Shown one piece after another: positions 10,867 to 22,500 of a stretch of DNA of 64,000 nucleotides (within the stretch, counting starts at the first letter, position 1; every line of letters begins with the position of its first letter). The DNA comes from Ophioceras dolichostomum (taxonomy: Eukaryota; Ascomycota; Sordariomycetes; Magnaporthales; Ophioceraceae), in assembly GCA_003049485.1 (NCBI GenBank), contig PYST01000040.1, forward strand, positions 62,001 through 126,000. The letters are read 5' to 3'. The notes under the pieces are model-generated. The model did not search any database and was not told where the DNA came from. It saw only the letters and a list, made by a program, of their open reading frames with translations. Position numbers and translations under genes: made by a program.

Positions 10867-13800
10867 TCACTCGTCCTCAAACATGACAGTCGTGACCTCA
10901 ACCCTCTTACTCTCAGCAGCCGGCTGCGCCGGCGGAACGGTCTCCACAGAAGCAGGAGCAAGTGTAGCGGCACTACCGGTATCAGCCGCAGGAGAGGTTT
11001 CCACTCGCTTCTTCCTCTCATTCTTCCTCTCGTTGTAGGTCTCCATCGCCACCCTTACGTGTCCATAGCTGCCCACTGCTACAACACCGCCAGTAGAAGC
11101 CGAGCGAGGGGCATCCGTCCATGCCTCCAGCTGCGTGCCCGACAGCACCAGAATCCGCGGCAGCAGATCCTGGAAGGCGGCCATGGCACGGTACCTGTCG
11201 TCCGCGACGGGAATTTGCTTCCCGATGTACGCCGCCGCCTTGTCGGCCATCAGTTGCCACAGGTCGGCGCAGTCGGTGAGGTGCAAGTGCAGCAACGCGA
11301 GGACCATGACTGTGTGCGCCACTTTAGGCGGGAGCTTCAAGGGCGGCGGCGGCGGCGGCGGCGACAACGACGGTGGGGCGTTTAATGAAGGCTTTTGTTC
11401 TCCTTCTTCTGGTGGTGATGGTGGTGATGGTGGTGGTGCCTGATCGCTCTTCTTCTTCTGCTCCTCTTGCTCTTGTTGCTCCTGTTTCTCCTTGTCTTCG
11501 TTTTCTGCATTTCTGCTCCTTAGCCTGTCGCGAAACGAGCTGCGGTACCTGCTGGCGCTACTGTAGCTGTTGCTGTTGCTGCCTTCATACACATACCCAC
11601 CGATGATCACCCCCGAGATCTTGGACGCGGCATCACGGAGTGCTTCTCCCCTCGTTCCAAACACGACCTCGAGGAAGAAGTCCCATGACCGGCTCGTGAA
11701 GACGAAGGAGCCGTCGAACTGCTGCCGGCCTAGCAGCATTCGGACGAGCCTCTTTTGGAGTTTCAGCTCTGTTTCTGGTATTGAGTCGTGTTCTTCGTGT
11801 TCTCTCCTCCGCGACCCTCCCAGAGGTCGTACCAGGATTTTGATAGAATCTTGGTCGATTTTGGGGATAACCAATCCGTCCAGGTCCACGACGGAGTCGT
11901 TCCTGGGCTCTAGAACCATAGCCGCCGGAGCCCGAGCCTGAGCCTGACTCTGAGGCTGAGCTTCAGCTTGAGCCTGGGCCTGACTCCGAGCCGTGAGAGA
12001 CCTAGCCGGAGCCCGAGCCCGAGCCGTGAGAGACTCAACCGCAGAGTAACCGCTCATCCCAGCAAATAGATCTTTAAACTCGAGCGAGGCGGCTGCAGGT
12101 GCCCCAGGATCCAGAGCTTTGAATGCTTGGAACGAGACTCGGGGTCTCCCAACAGGCGCCGGGTTTGGTGGGACTTTGACATCGTCGGAGGGGCGCGGAC
12201 GCATGGGTAAGCCCCGTGAGCCGGCGCAGAAGAGCTCTGTTGAACCCGATGAGCTGCTGGAGGAGAGCGAGCTGAGGTTACGTTCCACTAGATCCGCCCT
12301 TGTCGCTTGGCTCGACCCGGGAGGTGTGGGACTCAAATATAGCGCCTTTACATTTCGCCGTGGCCCCGGGTCGCCTCGCGGGCGGAGGAGGTTGAGGACG
12401 TCGTTAGGTGAACTGATGCTAATGGGGATGAACGCGCTCGTCGTGTCGTCGTCCTGGGTCGTGGTGGCCTTGTGCACGTGTTGTGTATCTCGTGGGAGAA
12501 TTTGGAGGCCGTCGTCATCTCCTTCATCCACGGCGACTCTCTTCGGCCGCGGAACCAGAGCAGCAGCTTCGTCTGTCTTTGCCTTCTCTTCCCTTAGGAA
12601 GAAGCTGGTCCACTTGGAGATGATGGAGAATCTGCATCCAATCAGCTCTCCTATCTCCACCGGTTTTGTTGCCTGCGCGCCACCCGCTGGTTCGCGGCAT
12701 AAATAGTCTGGCGACTCTCGCGGGGGGCTTGACTTGAGCTCTTCCAGGGCGGCCCTGGCCGCCAGGGAGTGGATCAAGTCGCCCTTCTTGTCGTTAAGCT
12801 GCATGATTGAGATGGATGTGGTGTGCTCTTGGCCGTTTGGCATGGTGCTGGTCTTGAGCACCACGCTCCGGATTTTCCGGAACTCTGCGTTCGAGTTGAA
12901 GAGTACGAAGACGCGACTCTGCTGGAAGGGGTTGAGGGTGAAGGTGTTCGCGGGGGACTGGAGTACAGGAGGGAGTTGGGTACCTAGGATTGGGATACGT
13001 CAGTTAGAAAAACCGAAGCACTTCTTGGGGAAAAAATAGGCTTCTAAATCAGGGGAGTCTGTACCAGTGGTAGTGGCAGCAGCATTTTCAGCTTCGCCGG
13101 GTTTCTCCCATTCTTCCTTCTGAAATTCAAGCTGTATCAACTCCACGCGCGATGATAGAGCGGCGCCCACCATGGCCACCACTCGGTCCTCCCAACCGTC
13201 TCGGACGCTGGCAGGGATGACTTCGGAATAGCCACCTCCTGCATTCGCGATGCCCTCCACAAGCGCATGCGAGACGGCATCTCCCACGCCGAGAGCGAAG
13301 AACCTGACCTGTCCCTCAGATCGGGTCCGGGCCTGGCGGATGAACTGCAGCGTCTCATCCAGGCTCCACACCTCGCCGTCGGTGAGCAGCACGACGTCGA
13401 GAGTGGTCGAGACGTCCCTGGCCGCGACGACGGCCTCGAGGGCGGGCAGGATCGAGGTGCCGCCCATGTCGGCGCGGAAGTGTCTCTCCACGAAGTCCAG
13501 GGCGTCCCGCAGCGAGGCCTCGGAGTAGTCGACCGACTTGGCCCACAGGTTCATGAAGCTGCTGCCGAAGCACCAGATGTTGAACTTGCGGCCTTCCGGG
13601 ATGCCCTTAAGGAAGAACTGCATCGCCGAGCGCAGCGACGCTATCTTGTCGCTCATGGACCCGGATCGGTCAGCTAGGAACACGATCTCTCCCTTCTTGG
13701 GGCTGCCACCACCTGGGGCTGAGACAATAGACGTAGACGCCAAATCTCTGGCACCCTTGAGTAGGAGCCGCGGCGGGATAGTGACCATCAGTGCCGCCTG

Positions 13801-15042
13801 GTCTTGCATCGTCGGGTGGACTTCCAGCAGGGCCTGCGGTGTCTCCTCGCTGCCGTCTAGCTCGGACTCGATGTCCAACACGAAATCGCCGTCCAGGCCC
13901 ATCGATCCGGCTTCGAGTTTGACCAATGCGCTCTGCTTCTGCCTGTGCTTTTGTCCCTGACCGTCGTCGTCGGCGTCGGCTGCGGTGAGCTCTTCCCATG
14001 ACTGCGCGCTTCTGCCCCCTGAGCCGCGTTCGATGGTGACCTTGTGGGTCCCGCTAGCGATACGAGTGACCTTTTCGCTCCCGTCGATCTCGACCTCGAG
14101 GGACAAGCCTCGCGCCACATCGGTCGAGGCTTGAGCAGTGCTGTAACTCTCAGGGGCGTCGCCGTACCTGGGTGCGATGCGAGTCGGGATCGTGAATGTG
14201 GTCGTGATTCGCCTGTCCCCATCGCCGAATCGTCGCTTCAGCAGCAGCACGTAGCTGAGTTCGACCCTCACCCTCGTGTTGGCCGGGATGTTACCCAGCG
14301 AGGTAGTAAATATCTCGGGGGTGGCCTGCTCGAGGAGGCCGGCGGTGACATGGTCCCTGACAACAGCGTCCTGGAACGCCTGCTTGGCCTCCTCTTTGGG
14401 TTTGACGTGTGCCCTCAGAACTTTGTCCCTGCCGACTCGGCAGCTGAACGACGTCACAGTACAGTGACTCGGCAGGGGGAAGGTGTAGCCCCCTTGTTCG
14501 ATGGCGCGGTCCGAATCGTTCATGTAAGTCTGAGTGAGCGTAACCCTGGCCGCGTCCTGCACCACTCGGGCTCGGATGGCCATCGACACAGGTACCAGCA
14601 CGCAGAACGGAGAGCCAGTAGTGCCCTGGATGGCCACAGCGCTCCGAGGGAATCGCTTCGGAGGATCCGGCGTCGTCGTAACAGCCATCATCACAGCCGC
14701 TTCTCCACTCGCAGGCGGACTAGATCCTCCTCCGACTCCCGCGATGTGTGGGATTCCCTGATGAATGCCGGGTGCCAGGGACGTTCCGCCTCGCCCTGTC
14801 TCACTCGGAGGGGGAATCGGGAACTGGGAACGAGTCCCAACAGCATCGCCGGGTCCTGGAACTCGCGCCAGGTTAAGGTTGACAGGAGTCGCGTAAAGCC
14901 CGCCTTGGCCGGCTCGAGACCGACGTGCCCTGTAGCCACCACCAGGCTGGTACGCATGTATGTGCATCTCTGGTGGGGGTGGCTCCCGCGGGTCCCAGAA
15001 TATCCCGCTTGGGAAGAAATCCATACTACCGTACGGATCCAT
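10867..15042 (-). CDS. VIT and von Willebrand A domain protein
   Basis: Two exons, 15042-13065 and 12983-10867, give 1364 residues. The 81-nt intron has donor GTACAG, a CTAAC branch site and acceptor TAG, and both sides are phase 1. A VIT domain lies at about residues 140-275 (fibril-like beta pattern, SAVAIQGTTG...). A vWA domain follows at about 450-625 with an intact MIDAS: DRSGSMS (first Asp near 458), the GGTS loop and LLTDGEVW. The C-terminal third has Pro-, Gln/Ala- and acid-rich linkers plus a conserved-looking segment (LLGRQQFDGSF; later VAHTVMVLALLHL) that recurs in VIT/vWA proteins of the PARP4/ITIH-like class. There is no signal peptide, so an intracellular, metal-dependent protein-interaction role is inferred. 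The gene is divergent from the nine-exon gene at 15740. Confidence 0.9.
11942..12040 (-). repeat. Short coding repeat (Ala-Gln/Ala-Arg rich)
   Basis: Inside the VIT/vWA gene, 6-bp-period repeats of the GAGCCC/GAGCCT type on the plus strand encode alternating Ser/Ala/Gln/Arg/Pro residues (for example SQAQAQAEAQPQ, then RARAPARSL). This is in-frame low complexity in a linker and is likely variable in length between strains. Confidence 0.7.
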
Positions 15043-15739
15043 GGCGGCGTGATGAAGTTGAAGCTGTTGATGAATTATCTAGGCCTGCGCACATACAGAA
15101 AGAAAAAAAAACGTTGAGGATTCGATGAATGATGAATGATGAGTGATCAGTGAATGAAGCGACGCTTCTTAGGGCTGATGCTGGAGGGCGGAGCTGACGA
15201 TCCTTATAAATACCTGTACTTAGAGGAGGGGAAGACGATTGAGAGTGTGTGCGAACGGGAAGGTGGGCGAAGTGAGGCTCTGGTTAGGCTGCAGACTACA
15301 GGAGCTTCTCGGGGTCTCTCTGAACAATCTCCCGGGACTCAGCCACAACGCACGCCTTCTCCAGGTATTTCAAATGTAGCAGAATCAACGCTGCTGATTC
15401 GCCATTTCCCATCCGCCCTCATGCTCTGGATGCCTTCAAATCTGTACTACGTAATTCCGGTCTTGATAACCCGAGAGGGTCGCCTCCGCGCCCCATTTTA
15501 CTTTTGTCGTTTCGCAACACGAGCTGCTTGCTGAATGAAATCTCGCGGATCCAAACCTGGAGTGCGGGCGGCATCGACTACAACGAATGGAGTAGGGGAG
15601 AGATAAAGAGTCGTCAGAACACTGTTGCATAATCGGTAGAAATCATTTGAGGACGAGAGAAGGAGGAAAAGGCAACAAAAATAGAGTGAGTCAGGAGAAC
15701 AGAAAATTAAGGGGGAGCAAAAAAAGAAAAATCGAAAGA
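15043..15739. other. Divergent promoter region
   Basis: This is the 0.7-kb spacer between the start codons of the VIT/vWA gene (-) and the nine-exon gene (+). It has purine-rich runs just upstream of 15740 (AAAAAAGAAAAAT at about 15720) and no supported open frame. It probably carries both core promoters and 5' UTRs. Confidence 0.5.
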
Positions 15740-18700
15740 ATGGCGTCACCGGTCTCAATCGGCGATGCCTTCCTGATGGCCAAGCTTTGTTGGACCCTTG
15801 CCCAAACTTTCACCAAGGGTCGCAAGTCGGCACCTGCGGAATTTCGCGAGGTCGAGAACCAACTCTACTCACTAAGCGCGGCTCTGAGCGCGCTACGTGA
15901 CGCACGCAAAGACGATCGGGCAGTGCTCTCAATCGTCTTGCCCAAATCTTCGGACGACAGCGAAGGCGACGGGAAGCACACAATCGACAAAATCATCCGC
16001 AACTGCGGCGAGACGCTTCATCACCTGGAGGAGATCGTGCTCAAGTACGGCGAGATTTCTGGCGAAAACAAGAACAAAGACGACAAACTGCCACTGTTCA
16101 AGCGCTGGGGCGGCGACCTGTCGCGGAACTGGAAGAAGATCGCTTGGACGACGGAGAAGGGCGACCTCTCGGCGCTGCGGAGCCAGATCGCCGTGCACAC
16201 GAACAGCCTCAACCTGGTCCTGGCCATCGTCATCAACTCCCAGACGACCAGGATCGAGGAGCGGCTCGCGAGCAACTCGCTGCTGATCCAAGAGCTCCAC
16301 GATTGGTCCAAGGAGTACCTGCAGGACGGCAAGCCGATCCGGGTACAGTCGATCCCTTCCGCCGCTGGTGGGGGTGGGATAGGGACCGCGAACGCCCCGT
16401 CTACTTCAGCTGCTCCGCCTCCTCCGGGGCCGGCACCGCAGTTTGCCATCTACATTGAGACGAGCCAGGGATCTCTCCAGCTTGTCTGTCCCGGTGCGGC
16501 CTTCCTGGCAGCTGCAGGCACCACTCACAATGCATCTGGCAGCGGGTTCGAGCCGGGCTCGAGTCCGTTTGTCTGCTGCTGTGGTGGTGCCTCTCCACAG
16601 CTCATTGGGGCGTCGCCACATCATCACGCAGTCACATCGCTCCAGTGCAAGTGATTATCCATCGATTTTGTTCTTTGGTTCCATGGGAGCCCGGTCTTTT
16701 ACTGACGCGCTCGACTGAACACATGCAGTCTCGAAGATGACCTTCCCGGTCAGACTGGCCGGGAGCGAGGCGTCGTGGATTCTGTACAGGATGGCAGACA
16801 CCTCGCGGAATCGCCTCTGCTCCGTGCACATCAAGAATGTGCCCGCTACCTGTGAGTTCTTAGAGTCTAGATCAGCGAAGGACAATGTGAGGATGGGTAG
16901 AGGAGCGAAGCACATGTGAGAGGTACTTCCTCCCGCTAACTCTCCGCATGCTCGTTTACAAAGACTTTGCCGAGTTCGAGGAGACGTTCATTGAAAGTCT
17001 CGCACTCAGACGAGCCGAGGAGATATTCAAGACCGGCTCAGGCAACATGCTTGCGTACCTAGAATCCGACGCCGAGACAGAGGAGCACGACTGGCGTATT
17101 CTGTCGATGACGACGTAGGAAACATCTCCATAACAGCCTCCCATCTGCATAACTCGATTCTGGAAAACGCTTTGTCTGCTTGGGGTCTAATATTTGGAAT
17201 GATGAAACATAATCAGGGACCTAAGGAACATTCAGAATCTGATTGATTCGGTCACGTTTGACTACGGACGTCGGAGCTTCACTCCCCAGAACTCGGTGGC
17301 GGCGGTGTCGATGCTTCACTACACCTCCATCCGCCAGCCGCCCGATAATGATGACGGCAGCGACGACGGCTTTGACGACGACGTAACCATGGTTCCCGAG
17401 GCGGAGACCCACCACCTACGCCGGCTCCCTCATGCCGAGATCCTGATAACTTTCGACCATGATGACGAAGAGGTTGGGGATCAGGGCGTAGCCGCTGATA
17501 CTGAAAAACTCCTGCTCTGTATGACTACCTACCGATCGTTCTACCTCCAGAACCCGACCGGGGGATTTGAGCAACTGGACTGATTGATGATACCACAGTG
17601 AAATATAACACGAAACTAAAGCTCGACGCCAGCAACGCCACTGTCGTGCTTTCAGGGATTGCGTGTAGGAGCCACGTCACACAGCCTTCTTCCTTGGCAG
17701 ATGATGGCAGCAAGCAGAGCAGCAGCAGCAGCAGAGTCGACATCATGGATGTCACTTTCCAGCTCACCACTTCAGACGGTTCGTGCAAAAGGAATAATTA
17801 CCGCAAGCCTTCTCTCTCATTCACCACTAAACGATGGCGTGTCTTCTACCGCATATCCGGTAATACTTACAACTAAAAAAACATAACTTTAGCTTCGACG
17901 AATTTCCACAAACGGATCGAGGAGATGCGGATGGAGCTCTTCGTCCTGAGCTTGCAAGATCCACGAGAGTCCGAAGACACTCTCTTGAAGATGTGAATTC
18001 GCCCCCGCTTAGATCTCCCTCTCATAGACCTACCCAGACCAGGAAGTTTGTATAGGTTGTATAGGTACTTACGATTTCGTAGACAAGTTACGCAGGTCGA
18101 GTGCGAGGATATCTACATCCCTGAAGCAGAGATCTCGATTCTGCAAGACCGCAAGACGGCGAAACACAGGATGGCCATCGTCAGCAGTAACAGATGTACC
18201 ACCCTCAGCCAGATGCGTTCGTCGACCCTCACAGGCGCGGTTTTTCGAAATCCGTAGGGCTTGATATCCTTCCTGCTAACGCTATTTTCCAACAATAACT
18301 ATCATGGTTATGATCATGACGAACAGTGGCGGAAGACTTCTTCGCATCATCGCCGTCATCACTCCACCGCACGAAACTCAACCTCGCCTCCCCGACCTGG
18401 CTGGTCCAGCTCGAGGGTGCGGGGAGGCGTAGAGTGTACCGATACGAACACGGACTGAGAGATCTCACTTTCCGCAATATGCAGTGTAAGTTGTTTGTTT
18501 GTTTGTCAGTGCCCTTTTGCATCGTCATTAGAGGTAATCTATCAGACCCGTGGCGAGGCCAGGTTTGAAGAAACCCCGCTCCCGTAGCCTTTCTAAACCT
18601 TGGTGGCCTTGGCCTCCTTTTACGTCTTCGCCAAGCTAACTACCTACTCGTTATCACCAACACTCATTTCTCAGCCGACCGAGTGTTCGAGCTCGCCCTG

Positions 18701-18778
18701 AATACAATATCAGGGAGTTTGCCCCTTCGTCCCGCGTCGCAGAATCGCCAACAGCTCTCGGGGCCCGACGGTTCTTGA
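15740..18778 (+). CDS. Nine-exon protein with fungal STAND-type N-terminal helices
   Basis: The exons 15740-16646, 16729-16851, 16964-17114, 17217-17518, 17599-17778, 17893-17992, 18083-18216, 18327-18485 and 18675-18778 give 719 residues in one continuous frame. The first intron uses a GC donor (GCAAGT); two others use weak GTTCGT donors. The N-terminus (MASPVSIGDAFLMAKLCWTL...) resembles the helical domain at the front of many fungal STAND/NLR-like proteins, but no NACHT or NB-ARC follows. A Cys-rich strip (FVCCCGGASP) leads into a beta-rich region, with blocks such as MTFPVRLAGSEASWILY, VECEDIYIPEAEISIL and SPTWLVQLE, that looks like a conserved but uncharacterised ascomycete family. I cannot assign a function. 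The junctions are hand-derived; the exon 5-6 and exon 7-8 junctions are the least certain. Confidence 0.7.
16647..16728 (+). other. GC-AG intron
   Basis: First intron of the nine-exon gene. The donor reads CAGT|GCAAGT, the consensus extension seen at GC donors, and the acceptor is ATGCAG. Neither nearby GT (16645 or 16651) joins in frame to the conserved downstream frame starting SKMTFPVRLAG. The GC donor does: phase 1 into phase 1, making Phe at the junction. Confidence 0.65.
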
Positions 18779-19563
18779 GCTGTGAGAAGAGGTTGCATAT
18801 CGGAGTTGAGTTCGCTTCCCCGTGCAGCTGGACTCCTCCTACGCCCCTTCCTGATACAACACAGCCGGCACCACGGACGACAACCACCGGCCAATATGTC
18901 TCAACACATGCGGTAAACGGTTCTAGACGCCTCCCGTAGAAGAAACAAGAAACACAGACTGCTGCCAGCACGCTTTGCCGAGTGGCGAGATTCTGCAAAA
19001 CCTACATTTCCATTGGCTGCCCTCGCCCCCGGAAGCTCCTATGATGCTGAGAGAGGACGCTAGAGGCACCATGGCTTGTTCTTTGGAGCATACTGTGTGG
19101 ATGTGCCGAAATTTCCTCACAAATGCTGCTCTCAATACCTTGCAATGAAAGTGCCCTAACGGCTGGGAGCAAAATCTTCTTGGGAAGAACGAGATCACCC
19201 AAGTGCGCCTCTTCCCCATACATGGCCTATATACTATATGTACACAAAGCAAGCGCCTGGCCACCCACGTCTTCTAAGACGTAATGAGTAAAGGTTAGGT
19301 TTACTGGGGGCTGTTCAGTACATATAACTGACGCTCTCGCCCGCATCTCTCGACCGAATTTCGCGTCCTTTCCTCATTTCTTGATATCTGTTTGTTCCTG
19401 CTTTCCACAAACAGATCCACCGTCACAAATCCTGGCTGTGAGAGGCACACCTCTCCTGCCCTCTCTTGAATCTCCTCATCCAAACACAACGGACCTTTAG
19501 TTGTCATCAACAACCTTCCGGCGTAGCTTCGTCGCTATTCTGATCTGATCAAGGAGGGCGAGG
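18779..19563. other. Intergenic region upstream of the giant secreted-protein gene
   Basis: This 785-bp spacer holds the 3' UTR of the nine-exon gene and the promoter of the downstream gene. No open frame has coding character and no repeat stands out. Confidence 0.5.
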
Positions 19564-22500
19564 ATGCGAGTCTTCTCACATACCTCGACCCTGCTCGCCG
19601 TGGCTCTCCTGGCCACGGCGGCCCAGGGCGCCCCGTGGAGATGGTCACAGGGATCTCCGGCCAAAGGCAGGGCGGCGGGCGTCCATGCCGAAGTGGAGCT
19701 TCCCCCTCGCGCCGATATACCAGCCCAGAGGCAAGTCTTCTCCCTGACCACCCCGCCGCCGCAGCCTGAATATGTCGTCGACATCGACGTCGACGTCGAC
19801 GAGACCGACGAGGACCTCGCCGGCTTGGACAAGCGATGGACCAAGGTGAAGGTCTCCACCGTCACCACGGTGGTGCCCACCGTCGAAGAGGTCAAGGTCC
19901 GCCGGCGGACGAGCACGTTCAGAAAGAAAACATGGGTCACCGTCTACGACGGTCTCTTCGACCTCGCCAAAAGCATGGCGCTGACCGAGACCTGGACGAC
20001 GGCGACCTATGAGTGGGAGTACTACCGGCCGCCGGCGGCCACGTCGACGTATGACTGGCATCAAGACGTGCTAACGGCTGCTACGGCTACGGCCACGGCG
20101 CACAACAACAACAGCAGGCAGGAAGAGCAGTACACTAGCAGTAGCAGTAGCGCACTGCCGGCTTCGGGGTACGACCAGCTGACGGCTCAGAGCTACACGA
20201 CGACGGTGCAGGAGGGGACGCCGGTGAACACGGTGAGCTTCTTCGATGACCAATACATCACGCCCGGTTCTACCTCTACCACCTCTACCTCTACCTCTAC
20301 CTCTACCTCCACCTCTACCAGCAGCGAGGTCTCTGGAATTACAGTGATCTCGATACCGGGGAACTCCACGATCACAATGGTCTCGGTGTCGGGAAATTCC
20401 ACAAGCAGCGAGGTGTCGGTGGCAGAGGCCACGTCTATAAGCGACCTGACCTCGGCATCGGAGACCTCGACTAGCAGCGTGGTATCGGCAACGGAGATCT
20501 CTAGGACCTCCACCTCTTCCTCTACCTCTTTCTCTGCCTCTTCTACGTCGTCTCCCCTAGCGTCCCAGGTCGCTAGAGATGAGCAGAGCCAGACGAGATA
20601 CGAGACAGGATACGAGCCGCCGTCCACGACGGTAACCTTAGTCGTGACGGAGACCTCGTTCTCGAAGTCGAAGTACTATGTCGAGGTCGACGCCACCGGG
20701 CCGCCGCTCCACACGCATCACTGGGGCTCTGGGGCTCCCAGGCTGGACCCCAGGGCCGAGCCCACCCCCCCGCCGCCCCAGGACGATGAGGCTGATGATG
20801 AGGTTGATGATGATAAGGACGATTGGCCCTGGACAGGCACGGGGGGCGAGGCCGCCCCTGACGATGTGGTCCCTAGCCGCCCTGCGCCGGTGATCGCCGC
20901 TGGAATCGAGCAATCGGACGCACCTATCACGACTTCTAACACAGAAGAGGAGTTTGTTCAAGTCACGGAGGTCACGACCGTGACCACCACCGTCCCCACG
21001 TCCGACTCCCTCCACGGCTTCTACTCCACCGGTCTGGGCAGGCCCTTCCGCCTCGGCGACGTCTCGGCCTGCAATCGGCCCGACAGGTGCCTGCAGGCCT
21101 TCGACGGGGCCGAGAAGGAGATGCTGGAGTTCTGCGGATGGCTGACCCGGGGCAGCGAGGAGACGCCCATCACGGGTGACCTCGAGGAGATCACCAACAC
21201 GAAGCGCTACATCCCGCTGCCGCGGTCCGAGCGCGTGTGGTCGCTGTGCGAGCCCTTGCACTACGCCGCGTTCGCCAATGACGATCTGCACCCGCGGCCT
21301 GCGGCGAAGTACCTGAGCTCAGCGTGCTCGTGCCTGCAGTTCAACGACCTGAGGAGCAGCTATGACGCCCTCCAGGCCACTCAGACCGTCAAAGATGCTG
21401 CTGCCTTGCCCGAGGTCCGCAACACCGCGTTCCCGACCTTCGTCGAGGCCCACGCCACCTCCACGCCGCCCAAGACTCTCCAGAAGATCCCCGTCGACGC
21501 CGCCGCCCCAGCCCTGGATAAGCGCGATTCCCACAGCGCCATACTCGAACTCCTCAATCTCCTTCTACACCTGATCCACATCATCCAGCTTCCGCCAGGT
21601 GTTGTCTTGACGCCCCCGGAGCCCCCGAAGGACGGGGCGGTCGAACCGTCGCCGCAAGACGTCCTGCCGCCGCACCTCCTGCCCGTGCTCCGGGACCCGG
21701 AGGCGTGGTTGGGGACCTGGCTCAGGGGCACTTTCGGCCCCAACGAGAACGAATGGCCGCCCCTCTCTGAGATCAAGAAGAAGCTGGTCACTGTCTTGGG
21801 GCTGGGCCACGCTGCGGAGGCGGAGGCGGCGCTCCTTGAAAAGCGGGTGAACGATGCTCACCGTGCTGCTGCGTCGGAAACAACTGCAGCTCCTACTACT
21901 ACTACCGATGAATATGCTCCGTCGTGGCCTCGCACCGTCTATGCTACCTCCCTATCTGGCCCCGCTTGGAGGACGATTAAGGACAAGGTGGGCGCGGCAG
22001 ATAACAACGCTCCCGGCCCGAAGTTGGCCATCGTGACAAAGCGGCAGGAAGAGGAGGAGGAGGAGCCCGAGGCGACGGCAACCGCGACGACGGAAGACCT
22101 GGCTACGTCGACAGCCGAGACGTCGGCGGACGAGACGGACGAGGCCGAGACGGACGAAGACGAGGTTGAGGAACCCGAGGTTGAGGAACCCGAGCCGGAG
22201 GAAGCTGAGGGGACGGCAGACGAGACAGCAGAAGCCGAGACGACGCAAGTAGCGACGACGCAGGCCGAGACGACTCAGGCCGAGGCGACTCAGGCCGCGA
22301 CGACACAGATCGAGACAGCAGAAGCCCAGACGACCCAGGCCGAGACGACACCAATTGAAACGGCAGAGGCCGAGACAACACAGGCTGAAACCCCACAAGT
22401 CGAGACAGCAGCAGCCGAGACGACTCAAGCAGAGACGACACAGGCCGAAATAACGCAGGTCGAAGCGACCCAGGCCGAGACGACACAGGCCGCGATGACA

